Source: Lactobacillus isalae
Lineage (GTDB): Bacteria > Bacillota > Bacilli > Lactobacillales > Lactobacillaceae
Assembly: GCF_947539375.1 (NCBI RefSeq)
Contig: NZ_OX443569.1
Span: 1,054,001 to 1,118,000, forward strand
DNA length: 64,000 nucleotides
Reading direction: 5' to 3'
Part shown: in pieces, positions 38,972 through 48,624 of the stretch
Layout: the number at the start of each line of letters is the position of its first letter
How positions within the stretch are numbered: position 1 is the stretch's first letter
Notes under the pieces: model-generated
The model's database searches: none
Told to the model about the DNA's origin: nothing
The model's input: the letters and a program-made list of their open reading frames with translations, nothing else
Made by a program: the position numbers and the translations under genes

Positions 38972-39264
38972 CTCTGTGGTAATTTTTCATATCTTTCTTT
39001 TTGTTTTTGTGAAATATATTCCTTTTTCACAAGTTCTTCTAATGAAGTCCCATCGCCATTATCTTCAGCCAACTGTCTTTGTGTCTCAATCGTTGTTCTT
39101 AAAGCTTCATCAGTCTTGCTAGTTGCTCTATCCTTTTGCTTACTCAAGCCAGGAACAATTAACAAGATGAGCATTGCAATAATAGCAATTACGATTACCA
39201 TTTCTACTAAAGTAAACCCCTTTACTTGTTGATTCTTTGTAATAAATTTTTTTAATTTTTCCAT
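38968..39264 (-). CDS. comGC: Major competence pseudopilin ComGC
   Basis: 98 residues. VKGFTLVEMVIVIAIIAMLILLIVPGL is the classic class 3 signal sequence with the cleavage after Gly and Glu at +5, followed by the conserved SKQKDRATSKTDEALRTTIETQ segment. Processed by prepilin peptidase (ComC, not in this window) and polymerised by ComGA/ComGB into the transformation pilus. Confidence 0.95.
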   Translation of the reverse strand: MEKLKKFITKNQQVKGFTLVEMVIVIAIIAMLILLIVPGLSKQKDRATSKTDEALRTTIETQRQLAEDNGDGTSLEELVKKEYISQKQKERYEKLPQR

Positions 39265-39276
39265 TTTATCTCTCTC

Positions 39277-40278
39277 CTACATCGTTTCCATCAAGTGATA
39301 CATTGGCATTAAAATTTTTAAATACATCCCTAAAATACAAATTCCAATAAAAATAAAGCATAGCGGCTGTAGATTAACAATTAAACTATTTAATTTGAGA
39401 TTTAATTCATAAAAAAGGGTTTTGCTAAGTAACAATGCTCTTTTTCCAATCTGCTCTCTTGTTGTTCCAGTTTCTAAAAGCATTACAAGATTATTAGGTA
39501 TAAAAAATTCTTGCTCAATAATTTCCTTAATCTCAATTCCCTGCACTAATTGCTTATTCACCTTTTCTCCAATTACCTGCTGCAATGAACTATTTGGTTG
39601 AATTGCGGCTAATTGACAAATTTTTTGTAAAGAAAAGCCATTGATTAATAAAACAGCTAAATCAGAAACAATAAGATAATGAACATATAAACTTAATGCT
39701 TGGCCAATGATTGGTAATTTTGTTAACTTTTTAAGAGCATAATAATCTTGCTTATTAAGCAGTCTAATTGTCTTACTAATAAAAGCTACAGCACTAATCA
39801 CTAACAGCAAAAGTCCCACAAGCATCAAATTACTCGTCCAGTCATTATCTGACATTTCTGTCTTTAAAAACGTCTGCATACAAATTAACAAAGTAACCAT
39901 CATTCCAATTAAAAGTGCTGGATAGGCCAGTTCTCCTCTTAGTTTCTTCAATTGCTTGTTTTTTAATCGAATAAGCTTACTTAACTGGTCTAAACAAGAC
40001 AATAAATTTCCGTCAATAATAGCCATATTGATTTGTGCAGCTAAAGTGCTAGAAAATCCAACCTCATGTAGTACATCTCCTAGCTTGCTGCCTTGTTCAA
40101 CTTGTTCCTTTATATAAGTTAGTTTTTCAGAATTACCAGTCCATATTTTAGGCAATAGCTTTAAGCTAGCATTTAAAGAATATCCATTAATTAATGCTTG
40201 CCTCAGATAATCAATAAAAATAAGCTGATCGCTACTATTTAATTTATCCTTCTTTAAAAAAACGCTTCGTCTCTTCAC
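39277..40278 (-). CDS. comGB: Competence pilus platform protein ComGB (T2SF family)
   Basis: 333 residues. Two cytoplasmic helical T2SF repeats (about 20-115 and 190-290), each followed by hydrophobic segments at about 105-165 and 300-330. The EQGSKLGDVLHEVGFSS and VQGIEIKEIIEQEFFIP motifs are the T2SF G/P loops. It anchors the ATPase ComGA in the membrane. Overlaps comGA by 35 bases. Confidence 0.93.
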   Translation of the reverse strand: MKRRSVFLKKDKLNSSDQLIFIDYLRQALINGYSLNASLKLLPKIWTGNSEKLTYIKEQVEQGSKLGDVLHEVGFSSTLAAQINMAIIDGNLLSCLDQLSKLIRLKNKQLKKLRGELAYPALLIGMMVTLLICMQTFLKTEMSDNDWTSNLMLVGLLLLVISAVAFISKTIRLLNKQDYYALKKLTKLPIIGQALSLYVHYLIVSDLAVLLINGFSLQKICQLAAIQPNSSLQQVIGEKVNKQLVQGIEIKEIIEQEFFIPNNLVMLLETGTTREQIGKRALLLSKTLFYELNLKLNSLIVNLQPLCFIFIGICILGMYLKILMPMYHLMETM

Positions 40279-41221
40279 TGATTTTTCCCCGTTTAACTAA
40301 CTGCTCTAAATTATTTTGCCAACTACTTAAGTTATGACGTTTTTCGTTATCTGCGACTGCTTGGCGAAGTTCTTCACCATATCCAATATCCATCAGACAA
40401 GCTATTTTATTTTTCTTTTTTAGTGGCAGCAACCTTTGATAAGAAACAGCAGTCAAGCAATTATCCAATTCATCTTTTTTAATCCCTAATCCTTCAAGAC
40501 GTGATATTGTTTGCATAGCAGTTTTGGCATGAATAGTTGCTAATACTAAATGTCCGCTTAAAGCAGCATTAATACTAATCTTGGCAGTTTCCTGGTCTCT
40601 AATTTCTCCAATAATCAAAATATCAGGTCGATGCCTTAGAGCTGCTTTCAACAAGTCTGGATAAGCGATTCCTGCAATCAAATTTACCTGTGTTTGTAAG
40701 AAACCAGGATTCCAAATTTCAACTGGATCTTCAATAGTCATTACCACTTTTCCTTCTCCAGCCAGTTGTGCAAGTTCATACATTGTTGACGTTTTTCCTG
40801 ATCCAGTTGGACCGCTAGTAATAATTAGTCCACGTTGTCTGGTTAATTTTTTGAGCAAGGTTAATTGTTCTGGCAAAAAATAATTATTATTTTTTTCACC
40901 ATAAATCAACCTAACTACCAAAGATTCATCACCAGTAAACTCGCCAACGCTTGAAAAACGTAAAAATACTTTGTTACCCGCAATTTCAGTCTGATAAGCT
41001 CCTACTTGCGGCCTGCGCCTCTCAGCAATATCCATTTGCGCCTGAAATTTAAAAAAGTTGAGCAATTCTCTCCCGGCTTGATAACTTAGGTCCTCTACTT
41101 TACTTAAACCTAATGCATTTCGAATCTTTATCTCATACCCATTAACGGTAGGAAAAATAAAGATATCACTCGCATGGCTTTCAAATGCTGTTTCTAAAAT
41201 AGTTTTCGATATTTCGTTCAC
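40244..41221 (-). CDS. comGA: Competence pilus assembly ATPase ComGA
   Basis: 325 residues from GTG 41,221, which follows AAAGGAGG at ideal spacing; the frame is open further to 41,245. GspE/PilB-type ATPase: Walker A TSGPTGSGKTSTM, Asp box VVMTIEDPVEIW, Walker B LRHRPDILIIGEIRD, His box SGHLVLATIHAKTAM. The C-terminal tetracysteine zinc motif of GspE is absent, as usual in ComGA. Powers pilus extension. Confidence 0.95.
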   Translation of the reverse strand: MNEISKTILETAFESHASDIFIFPTVNGYEIKIRNALGLSKVEDLSYQAGRELLNFFKFQAQMDIAERRRPQVGAYQTEIAGNKVFLRFSSVGEFTGDESLVVRLIYGEKNNNYFLPEQLTLLKKLTRQRGLIITSGPTGSGKTSTMYELAQLAGEGKVVMTIEDPVEIWNPGFLQTQVNLIAGIAYPDLLKAALRHRPDILIIGEIRDQETAKISINAALSGHLVLATIHAKTAMQTISRLEGLGIKKDELDNCLTAVSYQRLLPLKKKNKIACLMDIGYGEELRQAVADNEKRHNLSSWQNNLEQLVKRGKISEETKRFFKEG

Positions 41222-41246
41222 ATTAATCCCTCCTTTGCCATACACT

Positions 41247-41254
41247 TATTAGTA
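41247..41254 (-). promoter_or_regulatory. CIN-box-like competence promoter element before comGA
   Basis: The minus strand reads TTTTTGCG-TACTAATA-AGTG. TACTAATA differs in one base from the streptococcal ComX box TACGAATA, and a T run precedes it. It lies 26 bases before the comGA start, so the transcript would have a short leader; this suggests control by a ComX/SigH-like alternative sigma factor. Confidence 0.45.
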
Positions 41255-41296
41255 CGCAAAAAGGGCTAAAATTTTTTTATTATTTAAAAAAACAAA

Positions 41297-41362
41297 TAAA
41301 AAAAGGCTGACACAAATGTCAGCCATAAAAAAATAGACCTAAATCAACTTAGGTCTATTTTT
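41297..41362 (-). terminator. Tandem terminators after yebC
   Basis: Two hairpins follow the yebC stop on the minus strand: AATAGACCTAA...TTAGGTCTATT followed by TTTTT (41,331-41,362), then GGCTGACA...TGTCAGCC followed by TTTTTTT (41,297-41,325). The pair isolates yebC from the comG operon. Confidence 0.85.
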
Positions 41363-41373
41363 CGATAAATTAA

Positions 41374-42105
41374 TTATTCATCATCATCTGCAGCAGCAGT
41401 ATATACATTAGAAACATCATCATTATCTTCTAATGCATCAATTAAGTGAGCAAATTGCTCTTTCTTATCTGCTGGAACTGGAGTGGTGTTTTGTGGAATC
41501 ATAGTCAATTCAGCATTAGCTAACTTGTAGCCAGCCTTTTCTAATGCATCACGTACAGCAGTAAATTGCTTAGGATCAGTGTAGATTTCAAATGCATCAT
41601 CACTAGTTTCTAAGTCATCCCCACCAGCATCCATAACATCAAGTAATACTTGATCTTCATCAGCATCAGTAGTTGAACGGTCAATTACAATGTAGCCTTT
41701 ACGGTCAAACATGTAAGCAACAGAACCAGTTGCACCAAGTGAGCCACCATTACGAGTGAAAGCTACACGAACATCAGAAGCAGTACGGTTCTTGTTATCA
41801 GTTAAAGCTTCAACTAAAATTGCTACACCACCTGGTGCATAGCCTTCGTAGGTAATTTCGTCGTAATGTTCATCTGAATTACCTTCAGCCTTTTTAATAG
41901 CACGTTCGATGTTAGTCTTAGGCATGTTAGCTGCACGTGCTTTATCCATAACCATACGTAAAGTAGGATTTCCTGAAGGGTCAGGACCACCACTCTTTGC
42001 AGCCATATAAATTTCACGAGATAATTTTTGGAAAACTTTACCTCTCTTAGCGTCTTGCGCATTCTTGCGGCCTTGAATATTGTGCCATTTTGAATGTCCT
42101 GACAT
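41374..42105 (-). CDS. yebC: YebC/PmpR (TACO1) family protein
   Basis: 243 residues. N-terminal [21 protein letters not shown] is the family signature; three domains follow, with [16 protein letters not shown] and [19 protein letters not shown]. Members were annotated as transcriptional regulators; recent work assigns YebC proteins to the ribosome, helping translate proline-rich stretches. Strong RBS (AAAGAAGG) upstream. Single-gene unit with tandem terminators. Confidence 0.95.
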   Translation of the reverse strand: MSGHSKWHNIQGRKNAQDAKRGKVFQKLSREIYMAAKSGGPDPSGNPTLRMVMDKARAANMPKTNIERAIKKAEGNSDEHYDEITYEGYAPGGVAILVEALTDNKNRTASDVRVAFTRNGGSLGATGSVAYMFDRKGYIVIDRSTTDADEDQVLLDVMDAGGDDLETSDDAFEIYTDPKQFTAVRDALEKAGYKLANAELTMIPQNTTPVPADKKEQFAHLIDALEDNDDVSNVYTAAADDDE

Positions 42106-42188
42106 AAGAATCCTTCTTTCTTTTTATTTAATATAGTTAACCTTGTCAATCATAACGCACTAAAGGTTTAAATTCAATCTATGATCGA

Positions 42189-42704
42189 CTAGGAATTATT
42201 TTTTTCTTGATGGTGCCTAAGCCAGTAAACGAAAATACAGATTAAGATAGCTAAAAGTGCTCCTGCTGAATCAAGAGCAACATCATGAAGACTCGGAGTT
42301 CTATCTCCTGTTAAATATTGATGGAATTCGTCTAATCCAGCCAGTCCAATAATTCCTAGCCAAATAAACAAAGGACCACACCACTTTTTAAATAAACGAT
42401 CTAAACCTAAGCAGGCAAATAATCCAACTAAAAAGTATGATGAAAAATGAGCAAATTTTCTCATAACAAACTGTGTCATCCCTGCTTCGCCATTATCCAA
42501 AAATGCATTATGCCAGCGTCCAGCATAGTAAATATTCCACTTTCCTACTATTTTCTCAATAATTGGAAAATGGCGATGAATAAATCCTGGTGACATCTCT
42601 TGCTCATGGTAAGTCATCGAACTAGAAATGAATAAACCTAGCAATACCAGCAGCATTAAGCAGACAAATATAATTTCTCGCTTTGTTAATAAAGTTCTTT
42701 TCAT
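42189..42704 (-). CDS. VanZ-like integral membrane protein
   Basis: 171 residues, four membrane segments (about 10-28, 85-105, 110-128 and 140-162). The family motifs MRKFAHFSSYFLVG, GLAGLDEFHQYLTGDRTPSLHDVALDSAGA identify the VanZ domain, related to teicoplanin resistance protein VanZ. Biochemical role in this host unknown. Overlaps the coaBC stop by four bases, so it is in the same operon. Confidence 0.88.
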   Translation of the reverse strand: MKRTLLTKREIIFVCLMLLVLLGLFISSSMTYHEQEMSPGFIHRHFPIIEKIVGKWNIYYAGRWHNAFLDNGEAGMTQFVMRKFAHFSSYFLVGLFACLGLDRLFKKWCGPLFIWLGIIGLAGLDEFHQYLTGDRTPSLHDVALDSAGALLAILICIFVYWLRHHQEKNNS

Positions 42705-43909
42705 TCTATATCTTCCCTACTTTCAAGCTCATCAGCAACCAAGGCTATTATTTTCTTAGCAATCTCCACCTTAGTTCTTTCTTTTAGATTTTGATTTGCC
42801 TTATCTTTTCTTAAAATTGTAACCTTATCTTCATCACTTCCAAATACGCCGTGACTAACGTCATTAGCTACAATCATATCTGCATTTTTCTTTTGTAATT
42901 TTTTCGCAGCATTTTCTAATAAATCATTTGTTTCAGCCGCAAAGCCAACTACGACCTGTTTTTTATTCTTTAAGCTTCCCATTGTTTTCAGAATATCGGG
43001 AGTCTCTTTTAAATATATCTTTAATTCATCTCCCTGGTCCTGCTTTTTAATTTTATGGTCAATATAATTTACTGGCTCATAATCCGCTACCGCAGCTGCC
43101 ATAATTAATGCGTCTGCACTAGAAAAAACATCTTTCACGGCTGATAACATGTCTTCAGTAGTTTCTACATGAACGTTCTTTAATTTTGGTGATTGAGGAA
43201 GGGGAACAGAAATATGGCCAGAAATCAAAATAACCTCTGCTCCTGCTGCAAGAGCTGCTTTGGTTAGTGCTATCCCCATCTTCCCGCTAGAGCGATTTCC
43301 TAAATAGCGAACTGGATCAAGCGGAGAAACAGTCCCGCCAGCCGTAATAACGATTTTTCTTCCTTTTAATTCATCTTTAGCTTGAAGAGACTCATTTATC
43401 CAAGACATAATCTCATCTGGCTCTGGCATTCTTCCTTTTCCACTATATCCTTCAGCTAGACGCCCAGTAGCCGGCTCCATTACAGAAATTCCATCTTGCT
43501 TTAACAAGGACAAATTTCTTTGAAAGGCTGGATTAGCCCACATATGGCTATTCATTGCTGGCACAACATACTTATGAGCAGCAGTTGCCAAAAAAGTAGT
43601 ACTTGCTGCATCGTCAGCTAGGCCGTTAGCAATTTTTGCAATAAAGTTCGCCGTTGCTGGAACAACTACTGCAATATCCGTCCAATCTGCCAATTCAATA
43701 TGCTGTATTCTATCAGCTGTTTCTTCCTTCCAGAGATCAGTTAACACAGGATATTTAGTCAAAGCAGCTAAAGTTTGCGTACCAATTAAATGAACTGCTT
43801 CTTTAGTCATAGCTACTCTAACTTCATGTCCCTCTTTTTGAAAATCGCGTACAACGCTAATTGCTTTATAAGCAGCAATACTTCCCGTAATATATATTGT
43901 AGCTTTCAT
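42701..43909 (-). CDS. coaBC: Bifunctional phosphopantothenoylcysteine decarboxylase/phosphopantothenate-cysteine ligase
   Basis: 402 residues, the usual CoaBC fusion. N-terminal flavodoxin-like CoaC (TIYITGSIAAYKAISVVRDF, the PAMNSHMW motif) and C-terminal CoaB from about 185 (RKIVITAGGTVSPLDPVRYLGNRSSGKMG, AAAVADYEP, VGFAAET). It makes 4'-phosphopantetheine from 4'-phosphopantothenate in CoA biosynthesis. Confidence 0.97.
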   Translation of the reverse strand: MKATIYITGSIAAYKAISVVRDFQKEGHEVRVAMTKEAVHLIGTQTLAALTKYPVLTDLWKEETADRIQHIELADWTDIAVVVPATANFIAKIANGLADDAASTTFLATAAHKYVVPAMNSHMWANPAFQRNLSLLKQDGISVMEPATGRLAEGYSGKGRMPEPDEIMSWINESLQAKDELKGRKIVITAGGTVSPLDPVRYLGNRSSGKMGIALTKAALAAGAEVILISGHISVPLPQSPKLKNVHVETTEDMLSAVKDVFSSADALIMAAAVADYEPVNYIDHKIKKQDQGDELKIYLKETPDILKTMGSLKNKKQVVVGFAAETNDLLENAAKKLQKKNADMIVANDVSHGVFGSDEDKVTILRKDKANQNLKERTKVEIAKKIIALVADELESREDIE

Positions 43910-44073
43910 CTTTTATCTACCTTAATTTCATAATTTCTTTCTACTATAACACAAGCTAACTGAGCCGAATTAACAAAAATCAATTGGCAAATGTAAAATT
44001 ATTAGTGGTTTCTGATATTATTTATAGTGAATACAGATCTCAATCACGTAATTGAAAGGATACGTACATAAAA

Positions 44074-44967
44074 ATGAAAAAATATTTTCAAAAATTTTTA
44101 GCTCTCTTTGTTACAGCGGGTGCTCTTATTTTAATTCTTACTGGCTGTTCAAAAAAATCTGATTCTTCATCAAATAAACTTTCTATTGTCACAAGTACCA
44201 ACGTCTATGCCGATATTGCACAAAACGTTTTAGGCAAATATGGAAAAGCTACTGCTATCATTACTAACAGCTCCACTGATCCGCATGACTTCGAACCAAC
44301 AACTGCTGATGCCAAAAAGGTTCAAGATGCAAAAATTGTAGTTGCTAATGGCTTAGGCTATGACTCCTGGTTACCCAAACTTGCCAAATCCAATAATAAA
44401 TCTGCCGTCCTAGTTGGCGAAGATCTAATGGATCTAAAAAATGGTGCTAACCCACATATTTGGTTTGATTTAAATATGCCAACAAAATATGTTAACTATT
44501 TAGTTAAACGCTTATCTAAGATTGATAAAAAACATGCAACTTACTATAAAGAAAATGGTGCTAAATACTTAGCAAAAATCAATAAAATTAAAAAAGTTGC
44601 TGATTCTATCGATGGAGCAAAGCAAAAACCAGTATATGTTAGTGAACCAGTATTCGATTATGCTTTAAAAGCTACTCACTTTAAGATTGGCGATAAAGCT
44701 TTTGAAGAAGCTATTGAAAATGAAACTGATCCTAGTGCTAAGATTGTTCATCAAATGAATCAAACAATTAGTAATCGTGGAATTTCTTTCTTTGTCAAAA
44801 ATTCTCAAGTAAGTAGTTCTACTGTCAATAATTTCGTTAAAAGAGCTAAATCAAAAAACATTCCAATTTTACAAGTTCGCGAAACCATTCCTAACAATAC
44901 AACTTATCTTGCATGGATGACAGAAAATTACCAAAATTTGGCAAATATTAATAAAAAACTAAAATAA
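44074..44967 (+). CDS. Zinc/manganese-type ABC transporter substrate-binding lipoprotein
   Basis: 297 residues. Lipoprotein signal ending in LILTGC with lipidated Cys25, then the cluster A-I binding protein fold: TNVYADIAQNVLG, DPHDFEPT with the first metal His, ANPHIWFDL with the second, and SEPVFDYALKATHF. The acidic/His-rich loop of ZnuA is absent. No ATPase or permease gene is adjacent, so it must serve a transporter encoded elsewhere. An extended -10 TG-A-TATTAT lies at 44,013-44,021. Confidence 0.88.
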   Translation: MKKYFQKFLALFVTAGALILILTGCSKKSDSSSNKLSIVTSTNVYADIAQNVLGKYGKATAIITNSSTDPHDFEPTTADAKKVQDAKIVVANGLGYDSWLPKLAKSNNKSAVLVGEDLMDLKNGANPHIWFDLNMPTKYVNYLVKRLSKIDKKHATYYKENGAKYLAKINKIKKVADSIDGAKQKPVYVSEPVFDYALKATHFKIGDKAFEEAIENETDPSAKIVHQMNQTISNRGISFFVKNSQVSSSTVNNFVKRAKSKNIPILQVRETIPNNTTYLAWMTENYQNLANINKKLK

Positions 44968-44979
44968 TTTACTCACAAC

Positions 44980-45007
44980 AAAAAAAGAGGGCATGCCCTC
45001 TTTTTTT
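44980..45007. terminator. Symmetrical bidirectional terminator
   Basis: AGAGGGCATGCCCTCT flanked by seven A and seven T forms a perfect 28-base palindrome between two convergent genes. Confidence 0.9.
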
Positions 45008-45784
45008 CTACTCTAAAATATCCTTTAGCTTACTATTAAATTGTTGTGGAATTTCAGCCATAATTACATGTCCACTCGGTGACATAATAAAGCTATTTAT
45101 CTTTTTATTTTTCTGTTCAAGCCACTTTTCATATCCATCACGATAATATGGACTTTCTTTAGCAACGAAAAAAGTAGTCGGGATGTTTGTTGTTTCTAAA
45201 ACTTCACGCCAATCTAGCGACATATGATTCTCAAGTAAGTCCACATTATCTTTTCTATCAAAAGGATTAGCCTTTTTAGCTAACATTAACTTTGCATACA
45301 CACCATCATCTAAACCAGCATAAGTTTCGTGAACATGTGGCCTTTCCTGGCATTTTTCTTCATAATTCTTACTGGTATAATCTATAAAGCCATATTCCCA
45401 GTTCTTATCATTAAGCATCTTAGGTGATTGATCCACTAACAAAGCCTGTTTAACTATTTCTGGCCATTTTTTCATTAGACAAAAGATAATTGACGCACCC
45501 ATTGAGTGTCCCATAAAAATTGCCTGTTTTATTTTCAAAAAAGATGTTAGTTCATATAAATCCTGTGTCAAACGTGCAATATTATGCCCTTTCTCAGTCC
45601 GCTGACTCGGGCCCATATTCCGATGATCATAAGTTAAAACTTGATAGCCTAACTTTGTTAAAAATGGTACTTGCGCTGACCAAATTTCTTGATATGCTCC
45701 AAAGCCGTTAACTAAAACGATTGGCTTTCCTTTCCCACTCAATTCGTAATCAATTTCTATATCATCGCTCGTTTTAAAAAGCAT
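45008..45784 (-). CDS. Alpha/beta-fold hydrolase
   Basis: 258 residues. Oxyanion strand IVLVNGFGAYQEIW, DHRNMGPSQ, nucleophile elbow FMGHSMGASI with Ser, and late SGHVIMAEIP with the catalytic His; the Asp is probably in the FFVAKESPYYR region. No signal peptide, so cytoplasmic. Substrate unknown; related to esterase/lyase-type hydrolases of lactobacilli. Overlap-free but only two bases from the preceding membrane protein gene. Confidence 0.88.
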   Translation of the reverse strand: MLFKTSDDIEIDYELSGKGKPIVLVNGFGAYQEIWSAQVPFLTKLGYQVLTYDHRNMGPSQRTEKGHNIARLTQDLYELTSFLKIKQAIFMGHSMGASIIFCLMKKWPEIVKQALLVDQSPKMLNDKNWEYGFIDYTSKNYEEKCQERPHVHETYAGLDDGVYAKLMLAKKANPFDRKDNVDLLENHMSLDWREVLETTNIPTTFFVAKESPYYRDGYEKWLEQKNKKINSFIMSPSGHVIMAEIPQQFNSKLKDILE

Positions 45785-45786
45785 TT

Positions 45787-46494
45787 TTACTCCTTCTCTT
45801 TCTTAATTTTAATGAATAAACATCCCACTGCAGCAATAATTGCAGTAATCAAAGCCTGACTTAATCCACTACTTAGACTCACGTTAATTCCGCTATAAAC
45901 GCTTTCCTGCAGTGATGTAGTCGCAATCCCTGCCGCATATGATAAAACACCATAAGAGCCAATTGCAGCAACTAGGAGCGGAACTAATGCACTCTTTCTG
46001 CCAAATAATGCTAATGCCATTGCCAAAATATACAAACCAATCAATAAGAAATAGATCAAATGATAAATCTCAGCAGCTTGTTTTACATCGGCAGAATTTT
46101 GTCTTAGTTGTTCATTAACTAATTGTAATACAACCTGATTAAAAACCTGTTCCTGTTGCGTGTCATTGTTTAATTTTAAGTCGGACGCCGTCAGTTTTTC
46201 ATTTGCTAAATAATTCGTACTTAACTGATTTAGACCTTGATAAGACGTCTTTAATTCAATATTTTTAGGCAGTTGCGATAAGAGTGTGTCCTCGATTCCT
46301 GACTCCTGCAGAAAACTGACGCCCATTTGCAAATCACTATTATTTGCTTGATCAACAACTTTATTAATTGAGCTTTTAACTAATCCGGCTGTACTATCTA
46401 CTTTAAGTTCAACTGGACTCGTTAAAGTTAAACTTAGTGATATAAAGATCAATCCAATGACGACCAATCTCCAAATCCATTTTAGAAATTTCAA
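45787..46494 (-). CDS. Putative membrane protein with extracellular domain
   Basis: 235 residues. One N-terminal membrane segment (about 10-28), an exposed Ser/Asn/Gln/Leu-rich region (30-145) and three C-terminal membrane segments (about 148-165, 170-190 and 210-230). No family recognised. Co-transcribed with the hydrolase. Confidence 0.75.
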   Translation of the reverse strand: MKFLKWIWRLVVIGLIFISLSLTLTSPVELKVDSTAGLVKSSINKVVDQANNSDLQMGVSFLQESGIEDTLLSQLPKNIELKTSYQGLNQLSTNYLANEKLTASDLKLNNDTQQEQVFNQVVLQLVNEQLRQNSADVKQAAEIYHLIYFLLIGLYILAMALALFGRKSALVPLLVAAIGSYGVLSYAAGIATTSLQESVYSGINVSLSSGLSQALITAIIAAVGCLFIKIKKEKE

Positions 46495-46604
46495 TTTTTT
46501 CTCCTAACAAAACTTTTTATCTATTTTATCGTTAATAAATTAATTACATACAGTTTTTTCAGTGCTATATAATAAAAGTGTAACAAATATTAAAGGAGTT
46601 CAGC

Positions 46605-47822
46605 ATGATTGATGAAAAACTAAAAGAATTTTTCAATAAATTTCCTCATATCAAAGAAAATAAACCTTTACAAAACACTTTAAGTAAAAAGCTTAACAAT
46701 TTAATAAAAAAAGAGATTCAACACGGTGCAAGTCAAATTGAAGCAGAACAAAAAGCGCTTTTGAACTTAACTGATCTTGATACTCTCCTATCTCAATTAA
46801 AAAATTTAGAAGAAACTGACTATAGCAAATATAATGATTTCTTTGCCAAAATTTTTGATTCTAAACTAGTCAATGAATTAAAACTAAAGTTAAATCAAAT
46901 TGATGAAATTCACCTTAACTATCGTCTAGGAGATATTTTAGTTTTACCAACTAATTCTTCAAATTTAATTGTCCATGATTTTATGTCTCGTGATATCGAA
47001 AATCTTTACTCGACAGTAGAAAAAGTAGGAAATGTTTTAAAAATTACTCAGGGACCACGTAAATTAGTAGGGATTTTTAAGAATAAAACTTTATTATTTT
47101 TGCCTAAAGATTTCAATGGCTTTTTAACTATCCGCAGTCAAAGCGGGGATGTTTACATTAATAAAATTCCCAATTATTGCATGCTTGATATAACAGCTGT
47201 TTCTGGTGATCTCTTATTAGCCCACTCTACCCTTAAACGAGTTCAAGCAGACTTAAAATCAGGTGATATAGCTGTTTCTAATACGTCCGCAAATGTTTTT
47301 CATATTAATGCTCATTCTGGTGTTCTAACAAGTGATAATGTTCAAGCAAAAGAAGAAATATCGTACCATACCAGTAGCGGTAACATTGATTTAGAAAATA
47401 TTTCAACTAAAGATTTCTTTATCGATACTAAAAGCGGAAAAATTACGGTTACCGGTTTAAATAGCCAAAATCTTGATATAGTAACTGATACTGGAAACAT
47501 GTTGCTTAGTAAAATTAAAGGAAGTGGCAATATTAAATCTAGTGTTGGTAAAATTAAATTGTCTCTTGCTGATAATCCGCAATTTAACCTCTCAATTCAC
47601 ACTAAAGTCGGAAATGTACTTGTTAATATTCCACATACTATGTTTTTCAAGTTCAAAATTAATACCAAAAAGATTGGTCCTACTGATCTTCCTATTGATT
47701 CCATTATTTATGGTAGCGATGATTACGACAAAATTGAGGGTTATGTTGGACGAGAAGATTCCAATAGTTCAATAGCTATTACAAGCGAAGTAGGAAAAGT
47801 ATCAATTAAGAATCAAAATTAA
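46605..47822 (+). CDS. DUF4097-family beta-helix protein
   Basis: 405 residues. A helical, Lys-rich N-terminus (1-100, with ASQIEAEQKALLNLTDLDTLLSQL resembling DUF1700-like regions) precedes a DUF4097 solenoid from about 150: repeated strand units such as FLTIRSQSGDVYINKI, ITAVSGDLLLAHS, ADLKSGDIAVS, IDTKSGKITVTGL and IVTDTGNMLLSKI. No signal peptide. Such proteins often accompany envelope-stress regulators; none is adjacent here. Confidence 0.85.
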   Translation: MIDEKLKEFFNKFPHIKENKPLQNTLSKKLNNLIKKEIQHGASQIEAEQKALLNLTDLDTLLSQLKNLEETDYSKYNDFFAKIFDSKLVNELKLKLNQIDEIHLNYRLGDILVLPTNSSNLIVHDFMSRDIENLYSTVEKVGNVLKITQGPRKLVGIFKNKTLLFLPKDFNGFLTIRSQSGDVYINKIPNYCMLDITAVSGDLLLAHSTLKRVQADLKSGDIAVSNTSANVFHINAHSGVLTSDNVQAKEEISYHTSSGNIDLENISTKDFFIDTKSGKITVTGLNSQNLDIVTDTGNMLLSKIKGSGNIKSSVGKIKLSLADNPQFNLSIHTKVGNVLVNIPHTMFFKFKINTKKIGPTDLPIDSIIYGSDDYDKIEGYVGREDSNSSIAITSEVGKVSIKNQN

Positions 47823-47832
47823 TTTATTATTC

Positions 47833-47875
47833 AAAAAAGAATGCTGGAGAATTAATTCCTCAGCATTCTTTTTTC
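47833..47875. terminator. Bidirectional terminator
   Basis: AAAAAAGAATGCTG pairs with CAGCATTCTTTTTT, with T runs on both strands, between the DUF4097 gene and the convergent crcB gene. Confidence 0.85.
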
Positions 47876-48235
47876 TTAAATTAACGATCTCGCTTTATAT
47901 CCCGCAAATACTAAGATCAATCCTCCACCATAGGAAAGTAAAGCATACAGAATAAAAGTACTATAATTGTGGTCGCGCCAATGAGAAAGCAGCTCAACGT
48001 TTAGAGTTGAGAATGTAGTATAACCACCTAACACCCCAGTTCCAACTAAAGCATAGACAAAGGGCGACAAATTACATGAGAATACAAAACCTAAAATAAA
48101 CGCTCCTGTAAGATTTATGAATAAAGTCGCATATGGAAAATTTTTGGACCAATGCTTTTTACCATAATTCGTAATTCCATATCTTAAGATTGCGCCCCAA
48201 ATAGCTCCAAAACCTGCTGTCAAAATCGTCATCAT
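47876..48235 (-). CDS. crcB: Fluoride channel subunit CrcB/FluC (second copy)
   Basis: 119 residues, four membrane segments. FGAIWGAILRYGI, NLTGAFILGFVF and the GVLGGYTTFSTLNVE signature are typical of Fluc channels. Two different subunits in tandem usually form a heterodimer that expels fluoride. Overlaps the other subunit gene by four bases and belongs to the riboswitch-controlled operon. Confidence 0.94.
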   Translation of the reverse strand: MMTILTAGFGAIWGAILRYGITNYGKKHWSKNFPYATLFINLTGAFILGFVFSCNLSPFVYALVGTGVLGGYTTFSTLNVELLSHWRDHNYSTFILYALLSYGGGLILVFAGYKARSLI

Positions 48236-48624
48236 GCTTTTACTGCCAACTTTCTACCTGTTCTTTTTCCAATTATCATTCCTAAATACGCAAATAAAAA
48301 TCCGATAAATATTGAACTAAAGAAATAAATTACTGCCTGACTATTCATCCCATTTTCTAATTGTTTCAATGTATCTAAATGAAAACTAGAAAAAGTAGTA
48401 AAGGAACCGACAAAACCAGTACTTAATCCCGTAACTAGCCAATCACGGCCTTCTCTATATTCAACAAAGAAATAGGTGAAAAATGCCAATAAAAAACAAC
48501 CAATAATATTAGCTGTAAAAGTTCCAGCCTGCGACCAGATCAAATTCAAATACGCCCTTAATGCACCTCCAAAAAAGGCAAATACTCCTACACTTAAATA
48601 ATTTTTCCACTTTTTATTCATCAA
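48232..48624 (-). CDS. crcB: Fluoride channel subunit CrcB/FluC (first copy)
   Basis: 130 residues, four membrane segments. AFFGGALRAYLN, NIIGCFLLAFFTYFF and GFVGSFTTFSSFHLDT are Fluc signatures, including the conserved Asn and the TTFS break that binds the central sodium. Start overlaps the HAD phosphatase gene by 11 bases. Confidence 0.94.
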   Translation of the reverse strand: MMNKKWKNYLSVGVFAFFGGALRAYLNLIWSQAGTFTANIIGCFLLAFFTYFFVEYREGRDWLVTGLSTGFVGSFTTFSSFHLDTLKQLENGMNSQAVIYFFSSIFIGFLFAYLGMIIGKRTGRKLAVKA

